In this document: positions 52,389-63,186 of the stretch, piece after piece
How the letters are laid out: each line of letters opens with the position of its first letter
How positions within the stretch are numbered: the first letter of the stretch is position 1
Source: Deltaproteobacteria bacterium
GTDB taxonomy: Bacteria; Desulfobacterota; Binatia; Binatales; Binataceae
DNA: 64,000 nt
Direction of reading: 5' to 3'
Assembly (NCBI GenBank): GCA_021801125.1
Contig: JAJYYI010000094.1
Coordinates: 1-64,000, forward strand
Position numbers and translations under genes: made by a program
The notes under the pieces: model-generated
The model's database searches: none
Told to the model about the DNA's origin: nothing
What the model saw: only the letters and a program-made list of their open reading frames with translations

Positions 52389-52451
52389 GCCGTCCGGGCC
52401 CTTGGCGGGCGAGGCCCCCGGACGGTTTGAGGAAACGCCGAATCCGACCGC

Positions 52452-54128
52452 CTACCCGTGTGCGTCTTTGGCCGGCTGAGAGCGTTTGGCGGCGGCCTTG
52501 ATGTATTTCTGGGAGATCGGCGACAAGTCGGAGTAGCCGAGTTCCACGTGGATAATCGAAAAGGTTGACGCCGTCTCTGCTGCGCTGAGCGCTTGGTGCA
52601 GTTCCTTCGTCGTGCGAACCGTGAATCCGCGCCCGCCCCAAGCTTGCGCCAACTCTGCGTACGGCCAACGCGGAAGGGTGAGCAAGTCGGGCCGTTCGGC
52701 CACGGGGCGGAAGATTCCCCACCCGCCGTTGTCGATGACTAACACGATAGGATTGGCACCGAACGCCGCCGAGTGCGCGATCTCTGGCCCGGTCATCTGA
52801 AAGCTCCCATCTCCGCATAGGACCAGCGGACGATAGCTGCGTCCGACCTGTGCGCCGAGGGCGGCGGGAATCGAGAAGCCCATCGAAGCGTAATAGCCTT
52901 GGGCCAGATAGGTGCCAGAGTGGGGTACGCGGATGTCGAGTCCGGCGAAAAGCATATCGCCGGACTCGGCAACGACCGCGTACTTTCGCTTATCGCTCAG
53001 AAATTCGTTGACCACGCGCAACAGGCTTATCAGTTTGATGGGTTCGTCCTCTCCCGGCGCCTCGCCTTGTAGATTGTCCGCGTAGTGAATGGTCTCCTCA
53101 TGGCGGCGTAGGTTTTGGTGCAGGAGGGCCCGTACGAAGTCGCGCACGCCCACGTCCGGATAGCTGTGAAAGCTCACGTCAACGCGCCGATCAACGGCCC
53201 ACACGGTGCGCTCTTCCACGATATGGGGTGGCCGGTTGCCGAAGTTCATGTCGGTCTTGAGGCACCCGAGGTTGATGATCAGATCGGCCGCGTCCATTCG
53301 TTCCACGATCGGGCGCGGGCTTATCTCGCCTATATGGACGCCCATATACAACGGATGGTCCATGGGGAACGCGCCTTTGCCCAGGACAGTGGTGAGGACG
53401 GGCGCGCCGGCGCGCTCAGCGAGCCCTATCAGGTCGGCGCTTGCCTTAAAGCGATGGATTTCGATGCCGGCGATGATTATCGGCGCGCGGCTCTGATTGA
53501 ACATTCGCGCCACTTCGCGCGCCGCTTCTTCCACCTTGCGCGTGTTCGAGGGCGGAAAGTGAAGTTTGCCATCCCATTCGATCAGCTCTTTGGGAACCTC
53601 GACCTCTCGGTCTACCATGTCGCGATGAATCTCGAGATAGCCGGGCCGTTGCTGCGCCCATACAGCTTGCACAACGTCATGAACGTCGTGTGCGGCGCTT
53701 CGCGGGTCAGTGATCACGCGCGACGCGCAGGTTACTTCCTGGTAGATGCGATGCTGCGATTCAATTTCGCGAGCCTGGTGATGAATTAGTGTTCCGAGTT
53801 TACGTTCTTCCTCGCCTGGCCCGCCCGAGAAGACCAACACCGGAACATGCTCAGCGAAGCAACCCGCGACCGGGTTGACCATGTTATGGCCGCCGGCGCC
53901 GTAAGTGACGCATATTGGTGTGATTCGGCCGGTAGCGCGAGCGTATCCGTCTGCGGCGAAGCCGACTCCCGGCTCATGAGAGAGCGTCAGGATTTTGAAC
54001 CCGCGCTCGCGGCCGAAGCGGAAGAACAATTTGAGCACGAGATCTCCTGGAATCCCGAACAAATGGCGTACGCCGATTTTCTGAAGATAGGCAACGACAA
54101 AATCACCGAGCGCCATCCGTCGTTTCAT
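52452..54128 (-). CDS. ThDP-dependent 2-oxoacid decarboxylase (indole/phenylpyruvate decarboxylase-like)
   Basis: GVRHLFGIPGDLVLKLFF; CVTYGAGGHNMVNPVAGCFAEHVPVLVFSGGPG; VLCGDGSFQMTGPEIAHSAAFGANPIVLVIDNGGWG. Confidence 0.88.
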   Translation of the reverse strand: MKRRMALGDFVVAYLQKIGVRHLFGIPGDLVLKLFFRFGRERGFKILTLSHEPGVGFAADGYARATGRITPICVTYGAGGHNMVNPVAGCFAEHVPVLVFSGGPGEEERKLGTLIHHQAREIESQHRIYQEVTCASRVITDPRSAAHDVHDVVQAVWAQQRPGYLEIHRDMVDREVEVPKELIEWDGKLHFPPSNTRKVEEAAREVARMFNQSRAPIIIAGIEIHRFKASADLIGLAERAGAPVLTTVLGKGAFPMDHPLYMGVHIGEISPRPIVERMDAADLIINLGCLKTDMNFGNRPPHIVEERTVWAVDRRVDVSFHSYPDVGVRDFVRALLHQNLRRHEETIHYADNLQGEAPGEDEPIKLISLLRVVNEFLSDKRKYAVVAESGDMLFAGLDIRVPHSGTYLAQGYYASMGFSIPAALGAQVGRSYRPLVLCGDGSFQMTGPEIAHSAAFGANPIVLVIDNGGWGIFRPVAERPDLLTLPRWPYAELAQAWGGRGFTVRTTKELHQALSAAETASTFSIIHVELGYSDLSPISQKYIKAAAKRSQPAKDAHG

Positions 54129-54567
54129 GGTTCTCTATCCTAGCGGCCGGTTCCAGCCGAATGCCACATCCTATGAGCGCGGCAAGGCTTCCGAGGCGTT
54201 GGTCCGTTATGGCTTGCTTTTGGCGTCACGTCGTATTGTAGTAGAAGGCATGTGGCGGAGGTTGCTCAGGCCGCGGCTTTTCCTGGACCCCCTGCGGATT
54301 GCTAGATTCGTGGTCTTCCTACCTCAGTTTTTGCGAGTCTTTGTCGCCTTAATGAGAGATCACCGAGTCCCGGTGATAACCAAGATGCTGCCTTTCACGG
54401 CACTGTTGCTGCTGCTGTCGCCGCCTGCGCTCGAGCTCGACTTGATCCCGTTCCTGGGCGAGCTCGACGTGCTCCTCGTAGGTTATCTGACGCTGAGGCT
54501 GTTTGTTTGGCTCTGTCCGCCCGAAGTGGTGCGGGAGCACGTTGCACGCATTGCTAGGGGCGCCTAG
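54127..54567 (+). CDS. DUF1232/YkvA-like membrane protein
   Basis: VFVALMRDHRVPVITKMLPFTALLLLLSPPALELDLIPFLGELDVLLVGYLTLRLFVWLCP; start uncertain (54250 alternative). Confidence 0.78.
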   Translation: MVLYPSGRFQPNATSYERGKASEALVRYGLLLASRRIVVEGMWRRLLRPRLFLDPLRIARFVVFLPQFLRVFVALMRDHRVPVITKMLPFTALLLLLSPPALELDLIPFLGELDVLLVGYLTLRLFVWLCPPEVVREHVARIARGA

Positions 54568-54573
54568 AGCCTG

Positions 54574-57321
54574 ATGTTTCGTCCCAGCAAGTTTGCGCTA
54601 GCGGTGGGGCTGCTGCTAGCAGTTGCGGCGCTGGTAACGCTGAGCCTCTTCAGCGAGTTTCTGGTTGATTGGTTGTGGTTTAACGCGCTCTCCTACCATG
54701 GGACCTTCGCGACGATGGTCGCAGCGCGATGGTCGTTGCTGGGTGTAATCTGGCTGATTTCCTTTGCAATTTTCCTGATCAACGGTCTAGTCGCGCTCGG
54801 GCTAAGCACCGAGCGCCACTGGCCGCGCGTGGTGCGCCGGCCCGACGAGATCGTCCAGCTGAGCTTACCCGACCTTTTACGCAACCTCGGTAGTCGCGTG
54901 CCCTGGAAGTCGCTGGTGACCGTAGCCGCGGCGCTACTCGGTTTTGCCGCGGCCAGCGGTGAGTCGGCGAATTGGCCGGTTTATCTTAAGGCGTTCTACG
55001 CCGTCCCATTCAACGTCGCCGAGCCCGTTTACCATCGCGATATCGGATTTTACGTCTTCAGCCTTCCATGGCTGCAGGATCTGCGCGACCTGTTTCTATG
55101 GGTCATCATTTTGAGTGCCGCGCTGTCGGCCGGAATTTATTGGCTGCGCCAGGGCTTGGATTTTACCGAGTCGCCGCCCCGCGTCTCGGCCTCGGCGACG
55201 GCGCATCTTTCGGTGCTGCTGGCCGCCTTTTTCGTTCAACGAGCTTTTAGCTATTGGCTGGGACGCTTTGAGCTGCTCCTCCATGGCAATGGCGTAGTAT
55301 ACGGGTTTCGCTACGTGGACGGCTTGCTATGGCGGCCCGGGCTTTGGTTGCTGGTGATTCTTTCGCTGCTCGCCGCGGCGCTGTGTCTGGCCAATTTGCA
55401 AGAGCGGGGAGTGCGCCTGCCATTGATGGGCGCATTGATCTTGTTCATCCCCGCGATCGGCTTGAATTTCCTCCAGCCCGCTATTGAGCAGTTTCGCGTC
55501 AAACCCAATGAACTCGCGCTTGAACGGCCCTATATCGAGCGGAATATCGAGTTCACCCGCCGCGCCTATCGACTCGATGCGATCAGCGTCAGGCCATTCG
55601 CCGGGTTGGGCAAGCTTTCACCCGAAGTGCTCAAGGAAAACGAGGCCACGGTGAGGAATATCCGCCTTTGGGATCCCCGCCCCCTGCTTGCCACTTATCG
55701 CCAGTTGCAGGAAATCCGCCTTTATTACGATTTTCGCGACGTGGACGTTGACCGTTACCCGATTCAAGACCAATACAAACAGGTGATGCTGTCCGTGCGG
55801 GAGTTCAACCCGACGCTCCTGCCGGAGAACGCCCGGACCTGGGTCAATCAGCATCTCAACTACACCCATGGCTTTGGCCTCGTGATGAGCCCCGTAACGC
55901 TGAAAAGCGGAGAGGGGTTGCCGGTGTTCTACCTGAAGGACGTGCCGCCGGTCTCTCCGGTTGGGTTAAAGGTGGAGCAGCCGAGGATCTATTACGGCCA
56001 GGAAGACGATAACTACGTGGTAGTCAATACGGCCGCGCCTGAGTTCGACTATCCCAAAGGCGCCAGCAACGTATTCTCCTACTACCAGGGCCACGGCGGA
56101 GTGAATGTCAGCAGCCTGACGACTCGCGCGCTCTTCAGCTATTACTACCGCGATGTGAATCTGCTGCTGACCAGCGCGATGCGCCCGAACAGCCAAATTC
56201 TGCTGCGGCGCAATATCACCGAGCGGATAGGGCGGCTCGCTCCGTTCCTAATCCAGGATCGCGATCCTTACCTGGTGCTGCACGAAGGTCGGCTTTCATG
56301 GATCGTCGACTGCTACACCATAAGCGATCACTACCCGTATTCGGAACCAAATACCGAAAATATCAACTATATCCGCAACGCGGTTAAGGCCGCGGTCGAC
56401 GCCTATACGGGCGATACCACTTTTTATATCGCCGATCCGTCCGATCCGATTATCCAGTGCTGGAACCGGATCTTTCCGGGAATGTTCCGGCCGCTCTCAG
56501 CGATGCCGCCGGTGCTGCGAACACATGTGCGATACCCGGAAGACCTGTTCATGCTCCAGGCGGACGTTTACCGCACGTACCATATGCGCAATCCCGAGGT
56601 CTTTTATAACCGCGAGGACCTGTGGGGATTTGCGCGGGAAAACTACGCCGGCCAGACCGTCCTGATGCAGGCGTATTACACGATCATGCGCCTGCCCGGT
56701 GAGCCGCACGAAGAGTTTATTCTCATGATCCCGATGGTGCCGCGCGGGCGAGACAATATGATCTCCTGGCTCGCCGCCCGCTGCGACGGCGAGAATTACG
56801 GGCGTATTATTGAATACGCTTTCTCGAAGGAAAAGCTGGTCTACGGCCCGTACCAGATCGAAGCTCGTATCAACCAAAATCCGGTGATCTCGCGCCAGAT
56901 TTCGCTTTGGAACCAGATGGGGTCGCGGGTCGTGCTTGGCAATATGATGGTAATCCCCATCGCCGACACGCTGCTCTACGTTGAGCCGCTCTATCTGCGC
57001 GCGGAAAACGGGCAATTGCCGGAGTTACAGAGGGTGATAGCTGCCTACGAAGACCGGGTGACGATGGGCGAGGACCTCGACGACGCGCTTGCGCAACTCT
57101 TCGGAGCGCCGGCCGGAGCAGGGGTTGAGGCCGCTCACGCGGTGCAGCCGGTCGCCCCTCACGCCGCCGCGGCGCCGGGGCCGCCGTCCGCCAATGCTCT
57201 GAGCGCCGCCGGCGACGCGTATCAGCGCGCGCTTGAAGCGCTGCGCGCGGGTAACTGGGCCGAGTTTGGCGCCCAGATGCAGAAGCTCGGCCAGGTGTTG
57301 GGTCAACCGGCTACCCAGTGA
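54574..57321 (+). CDS. UPF0182/COG1615 family membrane protein
   Basis: 915 aa, multiple N-terminal TMs; SEFLVDWLWFNALSYHGTFATMVAARW; VFSYYQGHGGVNVSSLTTRALFSYYYRDVNLLLTS. Confidence 0.92.
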   Translation: MFRPSKFALAVGLLLAVAALVTLSLFSEFLVDWLWFNALSYHGTFATMVAARWSLLGVIWLISFAIFLINGLVALGLSTERHWPRVVRRPDEIVQLSLPDLLRNLGSRVPWKSLVTVAAALLGFAAASGESANWPVYLKAFYAVPFNVAEPVYHRDIGFYVFSLPWLQDLRDLFLWVIILSAALSAGIYWLRQGLDFTESPPRVSASATAHLSVLLAAFFVQRAFSYWLGRFELLLHGNGVVYGFRYVDGLLWRPGLWLLVILSLLAAALCLANLQERGVRLPLMGALILFIPAIGLNFLQPAIEQFRVKPNELALERPYIERNIEFTRRAYRLDAISVRPFAGLGKLSPEVLKENEATVRNIRLWDPRPLLATYRQLQEIRLYYDFRDVDVDRYPIQDQYKQVMLSVREFNPTLLPENARTWVNQHLNYTHGFGLVMSPVTLKSGEGLPVFYLKDVPPVSPVGLKVEQPRIYYGQEDDNYVVVNTAAPEFDYPKGASNVFSYYQGHGGVNVSSLTTRALFSYYYRDVNLLLTSAMRPNSQILLRRNITERIGRLAPFLIQDRDPYLVLHEGRLSWIVDCYTISDHYPYSEPNTENINYIRNAVKAAVDAYTGDTTFYIADPSDPIIQCWNRIFPGMFRPLSAMPPVLRTHVRYPEDLFMLQADVYRTYHMRNPEVFYNREDLWGFARENYAGQTVLMQAYYTIMRLPGEPHEEFILMIPMVPRGRDNMISWLAARCDGENYGRIIEYAFSKEKLVYGPYQIEARINQNPVISRQISLWNQMGSRVVLGNMMVIPIADTLLYVEPLYLRAENGQLPELQRVIAAYEDRVTMGEDLDDALAQLFGAPAGAGVEAAHAVQPVAPHAAAAPGPPSANALSAAGDAYQRALEALRAGNWAEFGAQMQKLGQVLGQPATQ

Positions 57322-57390
57322 GGCGCTTTCCTGGGCGCGGAGATCAAACCGTCGCCGCGAATCGTTCAACGCTATTCTTTCTCCACGCTC

Positions 57391-59106
57391 ATGCCTGCCC
57401 CGAAGGCTTTCCCAAAAGACGACCTTGACGCAGAGCTGGAAGGGCTTGTCCGCTGCGTCTTAAAGGCCTGCTCGTGGAGAGCGGGCTTTATAGCCTACCG
57501 GTGCCGGCTTGGCGACGGCTTGGTGCGTGTCGCGCTTAGCGCTCGGACCGTCCGGTATCTGCGCGAGCGGCTCGAAGGGCTCTTTTCGCCCAACCGCGAG
57601 GCGTCGGATCCCGTCGGTGAATCTACGATACGTCTGCCCGCCGCGGACCTTGCTTCAGTTGCAGGCTTGAGTGACGAAGTTTCTCTCGCGAGCTGCCTGG
57701 TCGCCGCTTCGGCTTACCGCCGACCTAACGCAGTCGTGGCGGCTGTGATGACCGATGGGGCGCGACAGGATGGGGAAGCCGAGGCGGCGACAAAACTTGG
57801 CGCCCGGGCCGCTTTGCTCAGTATAACGAGCCGTGAGCTGGCCAAAGCGAACGCGCTGTGGCGCGAGCATGCGCTCGCCGCAGGCGATGATTTGACGCGC
57901 GAGCGTCAAGTCAGCCGCGACGAGGCGCGGGAGCGCGAACGGCTCGGCAAGGCTCTTGCGGGTTTGGGCGGGCTCCCGCGGCGCGCCAGATTTCATCGGC
58001 TCGGCGAGATGGCTGGGCACTTCGCAAGAGCGCCGGCCTGGGCGTTGGCCGTTGACGAGGGCAACGGGCTCACATTAAAGGCTAGTTTTGGCCTGCGCTC
58101 GCTGCCCGCGTTGGGTCTCGCGAGCGCCCTCTACGCCAGCTACGACCGCCGCGCGACTATCGTCAGGCGCGCGACGGTAGTGTCGTTGCGGTCCGGCGGC
58201 GAAGCTGCCTCGGTCGATCGTGTCGAAGCGCCACCTCCGACTTCCACGAAGGCCGAAGTTAACCGACGACACGACAATCTAAGGACCGTCGCAGATCTGG
58301 GCCGGCGCGCCTGGGCTGAAGACGTTCTGTTACTCAAGCAAGGCTTTGCCGCCTACGTCGTCGTGCCTTTCGCGCGCGGCGCGATCATGCTTGCCCACGC
58401 CGACCGGCAGCAATTGCGACTGGTGAGCCGAGTTCGAGCCTTTATCGCGGCTGCGGAGCCCACATTAAATGCCTGGCTGCTCGAAGAGGAGGTTGAGCGC
58501 TATCGCGCATTGGTTCGTAGATTAGGTTTGCGGATGCTCAACGCCGCTGACCTTGAGCGAGCGCGTATCGCGCGCGAACTCCACGACGATCAAGCCCAGC
58601 TTTTGGCGGCAATAAAGCTAGCGTTGGGCTTGCCGAAGACCAAAGCAAAAAGCCTGGTGGCCCAAGTGGAGCGCGAATTGCGGGGGCGTGTTTCGGCTCT
58701 GCGCCCGTTGCCGGTGGGCCGCATCTCCCTGAAAGGTGCTATAGAGCGCGAACTGGAGCGTCTCAGGGCCGCCGGAATCAAAGCCAAATTATTGTCCGAC
58801 GTTTCGGAGCGGGCTTTGAATAAGACTGTGCGCCACACCTGCTTTCAAGTAGTCCGCGAGGCGTTGGCGAACGTGGCAAGACATGCCGTTGCTACCGAAG
58901 TCACGGTCAGAATGGAGCGCCGCGACGGCGCCCTCGTGCTCGATGTGACAAACGACGGCGTCGAGACGCGCGGCGCCATGGCCGGCAAGGGCGTCGGGCT
59001 GACCGGATTGAACGAGCGCCTTGCGCTGCTCGGCGGCAACTGTCGCTTTATCGTGGGCCGGCGCAAGAGCAGATTGCTGGCCGAAATTCCGTATGTCCGT
59101 CGATGA
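57391..59106 (+). CDS. Cytoplasmic NarX/DegS-type sensor histidine kinase (HisKA_3)
   Basis: LERARIARELHDDQAQLLAAIKLALGL; VVREALANVARHAVATEVTV; GKGVGLTGLNERLALLGG. Confidence 0.9.
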   Translation: MPAPKAFPKDDLDAELEGLVRCVLKACSWRAGFIAYRCRLGDGLVRVALSARTVRYLRERLEGLFSPNREASDPVGESTIRLPAADLASVAGLSDEVSLASCLVAASAYRRPNAVVAAVMTDGARQDGEAEAATKLGARAALLSITSRELAKANALWREHALAAGDDLTRERQVSRDEARERERLGKALAGLGGLPRRARFHRLGEMAGHFARAPAWALAVDEGNGLTLKASFGLRSLPALGLASALYASYDRRATIVRRATVVSLRSGGEAASVDRVEAPPPTSTKAEVNRRHDNLRTVADLGRRAWAEDVLLLKQGFAAYVVVPFARGAIMLAHADRQQLRLVSRVRAFIAAAEPTLNAWLLEEEVERYRALVRRLGLRMLNAADLERARIARELHDDQAQLLAAIKLALGLPKTKAKSLVAQVERELRGRVSALRPLPVGRISLKGAIERELERLRAAGIKAKLLSDVSERALNKTVRHTCFQVVREALANVARHAVATEVTVRMERRDGALVLDVTNDGVETRGAMAGKGVGLTGLNERLALLGGNCRFIVGRRKSRLLAEIPYVRR

Positions 59107-59756
59107 GCACCGGGGGTAAGCGTCTACGAGTGTTAATCGCCGACGACCATAGAATGGTGCGTGAGGGGCTGCGCTTGGTCCTGGAACCGGAATGCGAGGT
59201 GATAGCGCAGGCCGCGACCAGCGGCGAGGCGCTCTCGCTTGCGCTCAAGGAGCGGCCTGACGTGGTGGTGATGGACATCGGAATGCCGGGTGTGGGCGGA
59301 ATCGACGCGGCGCGTCGATTATCCAAACAGGCCCCACAGATAAAGATTCTGTTTCTAAGCCAGTATGATGACGAGGAGTACGTGCTGGAGACGTTTGCCG
59401 AGGCCCGGGCGGCGGGTTATGTGCTCAAGGGCGACGCGGCCGATGAACTGCTTGCCGCGCTGCGCGCCGTACGTGACGGCAAACGCTATATAAGTCCGTC
59501 GATCGCTCCGATCATTCTGCGCCGCCTTCACGCTAGAACGAGCGACGACTCCGAGGCGGTTGTATTGAGCCGACAGGAGCGGGCGGTCCTCAAGCTGATA
59601 GGCGAGGGCGCCACCGCGAAAGAAATCGCCACGCAATTGGGGATTAGCCCAAAAACCGCTCAGATTCATCGCGCGAATCTGATGGCCAAGCTTAACACGC
59701 GCTCAACCGCGGGATTGGTGCGATGGGCGATTAAGCATAAAATCATTCGCCTGTAA
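59103..59756 (+). CDS. NarL/LuxR-family response regulator
   Basis: VLIADDHRMVREGLRLVLEPE; VVVMDIGMPGVGGIDAARRL; LSRQERAVLKLIGEGATAKEIATQLGISPKTAQIHRANLMAKL. Confidence 0.95.
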   Translation: MSTGGKRLRVLIADDHRMVREGLRLVLEPECEVIAQAATSGEALSLALKERPDVVVMDIGMPGVGGIDAARRLSKQAPQIKILFLSQYDDEEYVLETFAEARAAGYVLKGDAADELLAALRAVRDGKRYISPSIAPIILRRLHARTSDDSEAVVLSRQERAVLKLIGEGATAKEIATQLGISPKTAQIHRANLMAKLNTRSTAGLVRWAIKHKIIRL

Positions 59757-59937
59757 TAGCCGAGCGCTCTCCGCTATGACACTCGAAAATGGTTGATGTG
59801 GCTTGTGAAGTGCGTGGTGAAGCCGCCGCGGTTGGCTTGGCTCTCGCGACTTTGCGCGGTGCGACGGCCGTATCCCAGAGCTGTTTAGCCAAGACTATCC
59901 ATGGTTCGTCCGAGCTAACCTAGGATCACGCCCGCAC

Positions 59938-60720
59938 ATGGGTGATGCGGCCGAGCGCATTCAGGTTCGGCCCCGAAACGTTTATCCGATGATTCCCTTG
60001 GGCGATGACGTCAAAGGCGGGCGCTTTAGCTCGATCAACACGCTTGTGGTTGCCGCGAATATAGCCGTGTTTGGCGCGCAAATTTGGCTGAACGACCAGG
60101 CAAACTTCCTGATCTCGTCATTCGGGCTAGTGCCGGCGAAGATGGTCGAATTTTTCTACCATCCGGTGGCCGCCGGCTTGGATCAGCCGATAACCTTGGT
60201 GACGTCGATTTTCATCCACGTGGGCGTGCTTCATCTGGCCGGCAATATGCTATACCTCCTGATATTCGGACCCGCGGTTGAGCGACGTTTCGGGCATACG
60301 TCGTTTTTCATGTTTTATCTGTGCGCGGGGATTGCGGCGGGCCTGGCGACGGTATGGATGTCACCGCAATCGACCGTTCCGGTCGTTGGAGCCAGCGGCG
60401 CGATCGCTGGCGTGTTGGGAGCGTACTTCGTGTTGTACCCGCGCGCGCGGATATTGACGGTTTTGCCGGCCCCTTTGGTGCTGACTGCGGTGCGCGTGCC
60501 GGCGGTGGCGTATCTCCTCTTTTGGTTCGCATTGCAGCTTTACGCAGGTTCGTCCGCCCCAAGACAAGCCACCACGGGAGCGGTGGCCTGGTGGGCGCAC
60601 GTCGGCGGATTCCTGTTCGGAATCGGCTTGGCGCCTTTGATCGCAAGTGCGGCACCGGCCGGTGGCCGCAAGACTGAGCGTGCGCCGGCGGCTCGCCCGC
60701 GCAAGAAACGCGAGCGTTGA
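59938..60720 (+). CDS. Rhomboid-family intramembrane serine protease
   Basis: LVTSIFIHVGVLHLAGNMLYLLIFGPAVERRFG; VVGASGAIAGVLGAYFVLYP; AWWAHVGGFLFGIGLAPL. Confidence 0.94.
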   Translation: MGDAAERIQVRPRNVYPMIPLGDDVKGGRFSSINTLVVAANIAVFGAQIWLNDQANFLISSFGLVPAKMVEFFYHPVAAGLDQPITLVTSIFIHVGVLHLAGNMLYLLIFGPAVERRFGHTSFFMFYLCAGIAAGLATVWMSPQSTVPVVGASGAIAGVLGAYFVLYPRARILTVLPAPLVLTAVRVPAVAYLLFWFALQLYAGSSAPRQATTGAVAWWAHVGGFLFGIGLAPLIASAAPAGGRKTERAPAARPRKKRER

Positions 60721-60958
60721 GCGTGCGCATGAGATAACGTCCGAGGAGATGCAGTTAAGACGGCCTCGGGCGTCATCGTCTTCAGGCGTTGGCGGGTTTC
60801 TGTGAAGGGGTCAGCGGTTGAGCGAAACGGTCGCGGCAAGGGCCGGCCTCTTGTTGCGTCTGCGCATCCGGCGGCGGAAGGTAGGAGCATTCGCGGACCG
60901 TACGGGCGCCGCATGATTAGGCTTGGTGCGCAAGCTGTATAGAGGGCAGGCGTAACTT

Positions 60959-62335
60959 GTGATTTCGACGAGCGAGATACTGACGCGAGTACCGCCGCAG
61001 AACCTAGAGGCGGAGGAATCCGTTCTCGGTGCGGTGCTCCTCGCCAACGAAAGCATCTACGACGCTCTGATGATCATCGCTCCAGAGGACTTCTACCGAG
61101 AAGCGAATCGGATCATCTTCAAGACTATGGTCGAGCTTGCCGACCGCAGCCAGCCGGTTGACGCGATCACGCTCACGGAGGCCTTGCGCGCGCAGAGCGT
61201 GCTGGAGGAGGTCGGCGGCGCGGCTTATATCGCGCAGTTGGTGGCGCGCGTGCCGACCGCCGCCAACATCGCATATTACGCTCGCATCGTGCGCGAGAAA
61301 TCAGTGCTGCGCCGCTTGGTGGGCGCTTGCACCGGCATCGCCTCAGAGGCCTACGAGCGCCAGAGCGACGTTGACGAATTCCTCGACGAAGCGGAGCATC
61401 GCATCTTCGAAATCGCCGAGCGGCGAATCACGCCAGCTTTTCACAAGATGCACGACCTCACCAAAGAGTCGCTCAAGATGGTCGAGCAGCTTTACGAACG
61501 GCGCGAGTTGGTTACGGGCGTGCCCACCGGCTTCGTCGATGTGGACAGGCTTACCGCGGGCTTGCAGCCTTCGGATTTAATCATTATCGCCGCGCGTCCG
61601 AGCATGGGGAAAACCGCGCTTGCTCTCAATATCGCCGCGTACGCGGCGATGGAGGCCGACCAGCCGATGGGCGTGGCGTTCTTCTCGCTGGAAATGGCCA
61701 AAGAGCAACTCGTGCTCCGGATGCTCTGCGCGGAGGCGAGGGTTGACAGCGCCAAGGTGCGCAGCGGGTACATCCGGGCGGATGACTTTCCGCGCCTCGC
61801 TCAAGCGGCGAGCCGGCTCTCCGAAGCGCCGATCTACGTCGACGACAGCTCCGACACCTCGCCGATCGTGCTCAAGGCGAAATGCCGCCGGCTGGCGCGT
61901 GAACGCGGCGTTAATCTGGGGTTGGTAATCGTCGATTATCTGCAATTGATGCGCCCGTCGCGCCAAGCCGAATCACGCGAGCGTGAGATCTCGGAAATCT
62001 CACGCTCGCTCAAAGCGTTGGCCAAGGAACTCAAGGTGCCGGTGATCGCGCTCTCTCAGTTGAACCGCCAGGTGGAGACGCGCGCCGATCGCCGCCCGCT
62101 GCTTGCCGACTTGCGCGAGTCGGGCGCGATCGAGCAGGACGCTGACGTGATCGCCTTTATCTATCGCGACGAGGTCTACAACAAGAATTCAAAAGACGTC
62201 GGCGTGGCGGAAATAATCGTTGCCAAGCAACGAAACGGACCGGTCGACACGGTGAAACTGACCTTCTTGCCGCAATACACTCGTTTTGAAAATTATCTCG
62301 CCGAGGTGTCTTACGGCGAGGAGGCTGACGGCTAA
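60959..62335 (+). CDS. dnaB: Replicative DNA helicase DnaB
   Basis: GTG start; RVPPQNLEAEESVLGAVLL; IIAARPSMGKTALALNIAAYAA; VIVDYLQLMRPS; no intein. Confidence 0.97.
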   Translation: MISTSEILTRVPPQNLEAEESVLGAVLLANESIYDALMIIAPEDFYREANRIIFKTMVELADRSQPVDAITLTEALRAQSVLEEVGGAAYIAQLVARVPTAANIAYYARIVREKSVLRRLVGACTGIASEAYERQSDVDEFLDEAEHRIFEIAERRITPAFHKMHDLTKESLKMVEQLYERRELVTGVPTGFVDVDRLTAGLQPSDLIIIAARPSMGKTALALNIAAYAAMEADQPMGVAFFSLEMAKEQLVLRMLCAEARVDSAKVRSGYIRADDFPRLAQAASRLSEAPIYVDDSSDTSPIVLKAKCRRLARERGVNLGLVIVDYLQLMRPSRQAESREREISEISRSLKALAKELKVPVIALSQLNRQVETRADRRPLLADLRESGAIEQDADVIAFIYRDEVYNKNSKDVGVAEIIVAKQRNGPVDTVKLTFLPQYTRFENYLAEVSYGEEADG

Positions 62336-62364
62336 GCTTCTCTTTCCCCTTGACGTTCGGATTA

Positions 62365-63183
62365 TCATTGCGGGTCGTCCTCGGCGGGATGATGTGGGGC
62401 TTCGTCCTCATCCGTGGAGGTCTCGACGCATTGCACGTCGGCCTTGCCTGACAACTCCGGCTCTATGTAATCGGAAGTTTCGGTTGACGGCGAGACGGGC
62501 TCCGGTTCGGCGGGAGATTCCGTGTCAGCGCTGCCCTGTTCCGTCAAGGTGAGCAGCTCCGCGCCGGCCTGCTCCTGCCCGATCGTTTCGCTTGCGGGCT
62601 CGTCAGCTTCGCTGGAGTTTCCGGAGGACCCGTCCGTGATCATCTCAAGCGGCAGTTGGCCGGCCAAACTGTCGAGTCCGTCGATTTGGGGTAGGTCCTT
62701 GAGGTTGCGGAGGCCAAAGGTTTGCAGGAACTCCGCGGTCGTTGCGTAAAGCAGAGGCCGGCCCGCAACCGCCTTGCGGCCGGCGATTCGAATCAAGCGT
62801 CTGGCCAACAGCGTGTCGAGCACTCCGCCGGAATCCACGCCTCGCACCAGTTCTATCTCGGCGCGCGTTACCGGCTGGCGATATGCGACGATCGCCAGCG
62901 TCTCCAAAAGCGGCCGGCTGAGCCGAGTCTGGCGCGTCACTAGCAGTCTGCGCACGTATGCGGCGTTCTCCAGCGCAGTGCGCAACTGGTAGCCGCCGGC
63001 GATTTGCTCGATTACGATCCCGCGGCGCGCCTCCGCGTATTCGCGAGCCAAGTCATCGAGGGCGCTTTTAACCTCTTCGAGCGGTACGTCCTCGCAGGCG
63101 GCGGCCAGCTTGCTCGCGGAAACCGGTTCTCCGGCGGCGAGCAATAGGCTTTCGAGGATAGCTTTCAGTCGCGCGGATTCCAC
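62365..63183 (-). CDS. scpB: Segregation and condensation protein B
   Basis: LKAILESLLLAAGEPVSASKLAAAC; VTRQTRLSRPLLETLAIVAYRQPVTRAEIELVRGVDSGGVLDTLL. Confidence 0.94.
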   Translation of the reverse strand: MESARLKAILESLLLAAGEPVSASKLAAACEDVPLEEVKSALDDLAREYAEARRGIVIEQIAGGYQLRTALENAAYVRRLLVTRQTRLSRPLLETLAIVAYRQPVTRAEIELVRGVDSGGVLDTLLARRLIRIAGRKAVAGRPLLYATTAEFLQTFGLRNLKDLPQIDGLDSLAGQLPLEMITDGSSGNSSEADEPASETIGQEQAGAELLTLTEQGSADTESPAEPEPVSPSTETSDYIEPELSGKADVQCVETSTDEDEAPHHPAEDDPQ

Positions 63184-63186
63184 GCT

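Noticed and set aside
53115-53789. 224-aa plus-strand ORF opposite the ThDP decarboxylase
   Set aside because: Shadow ORF; the decarboxylase motifs are on the minus strand.
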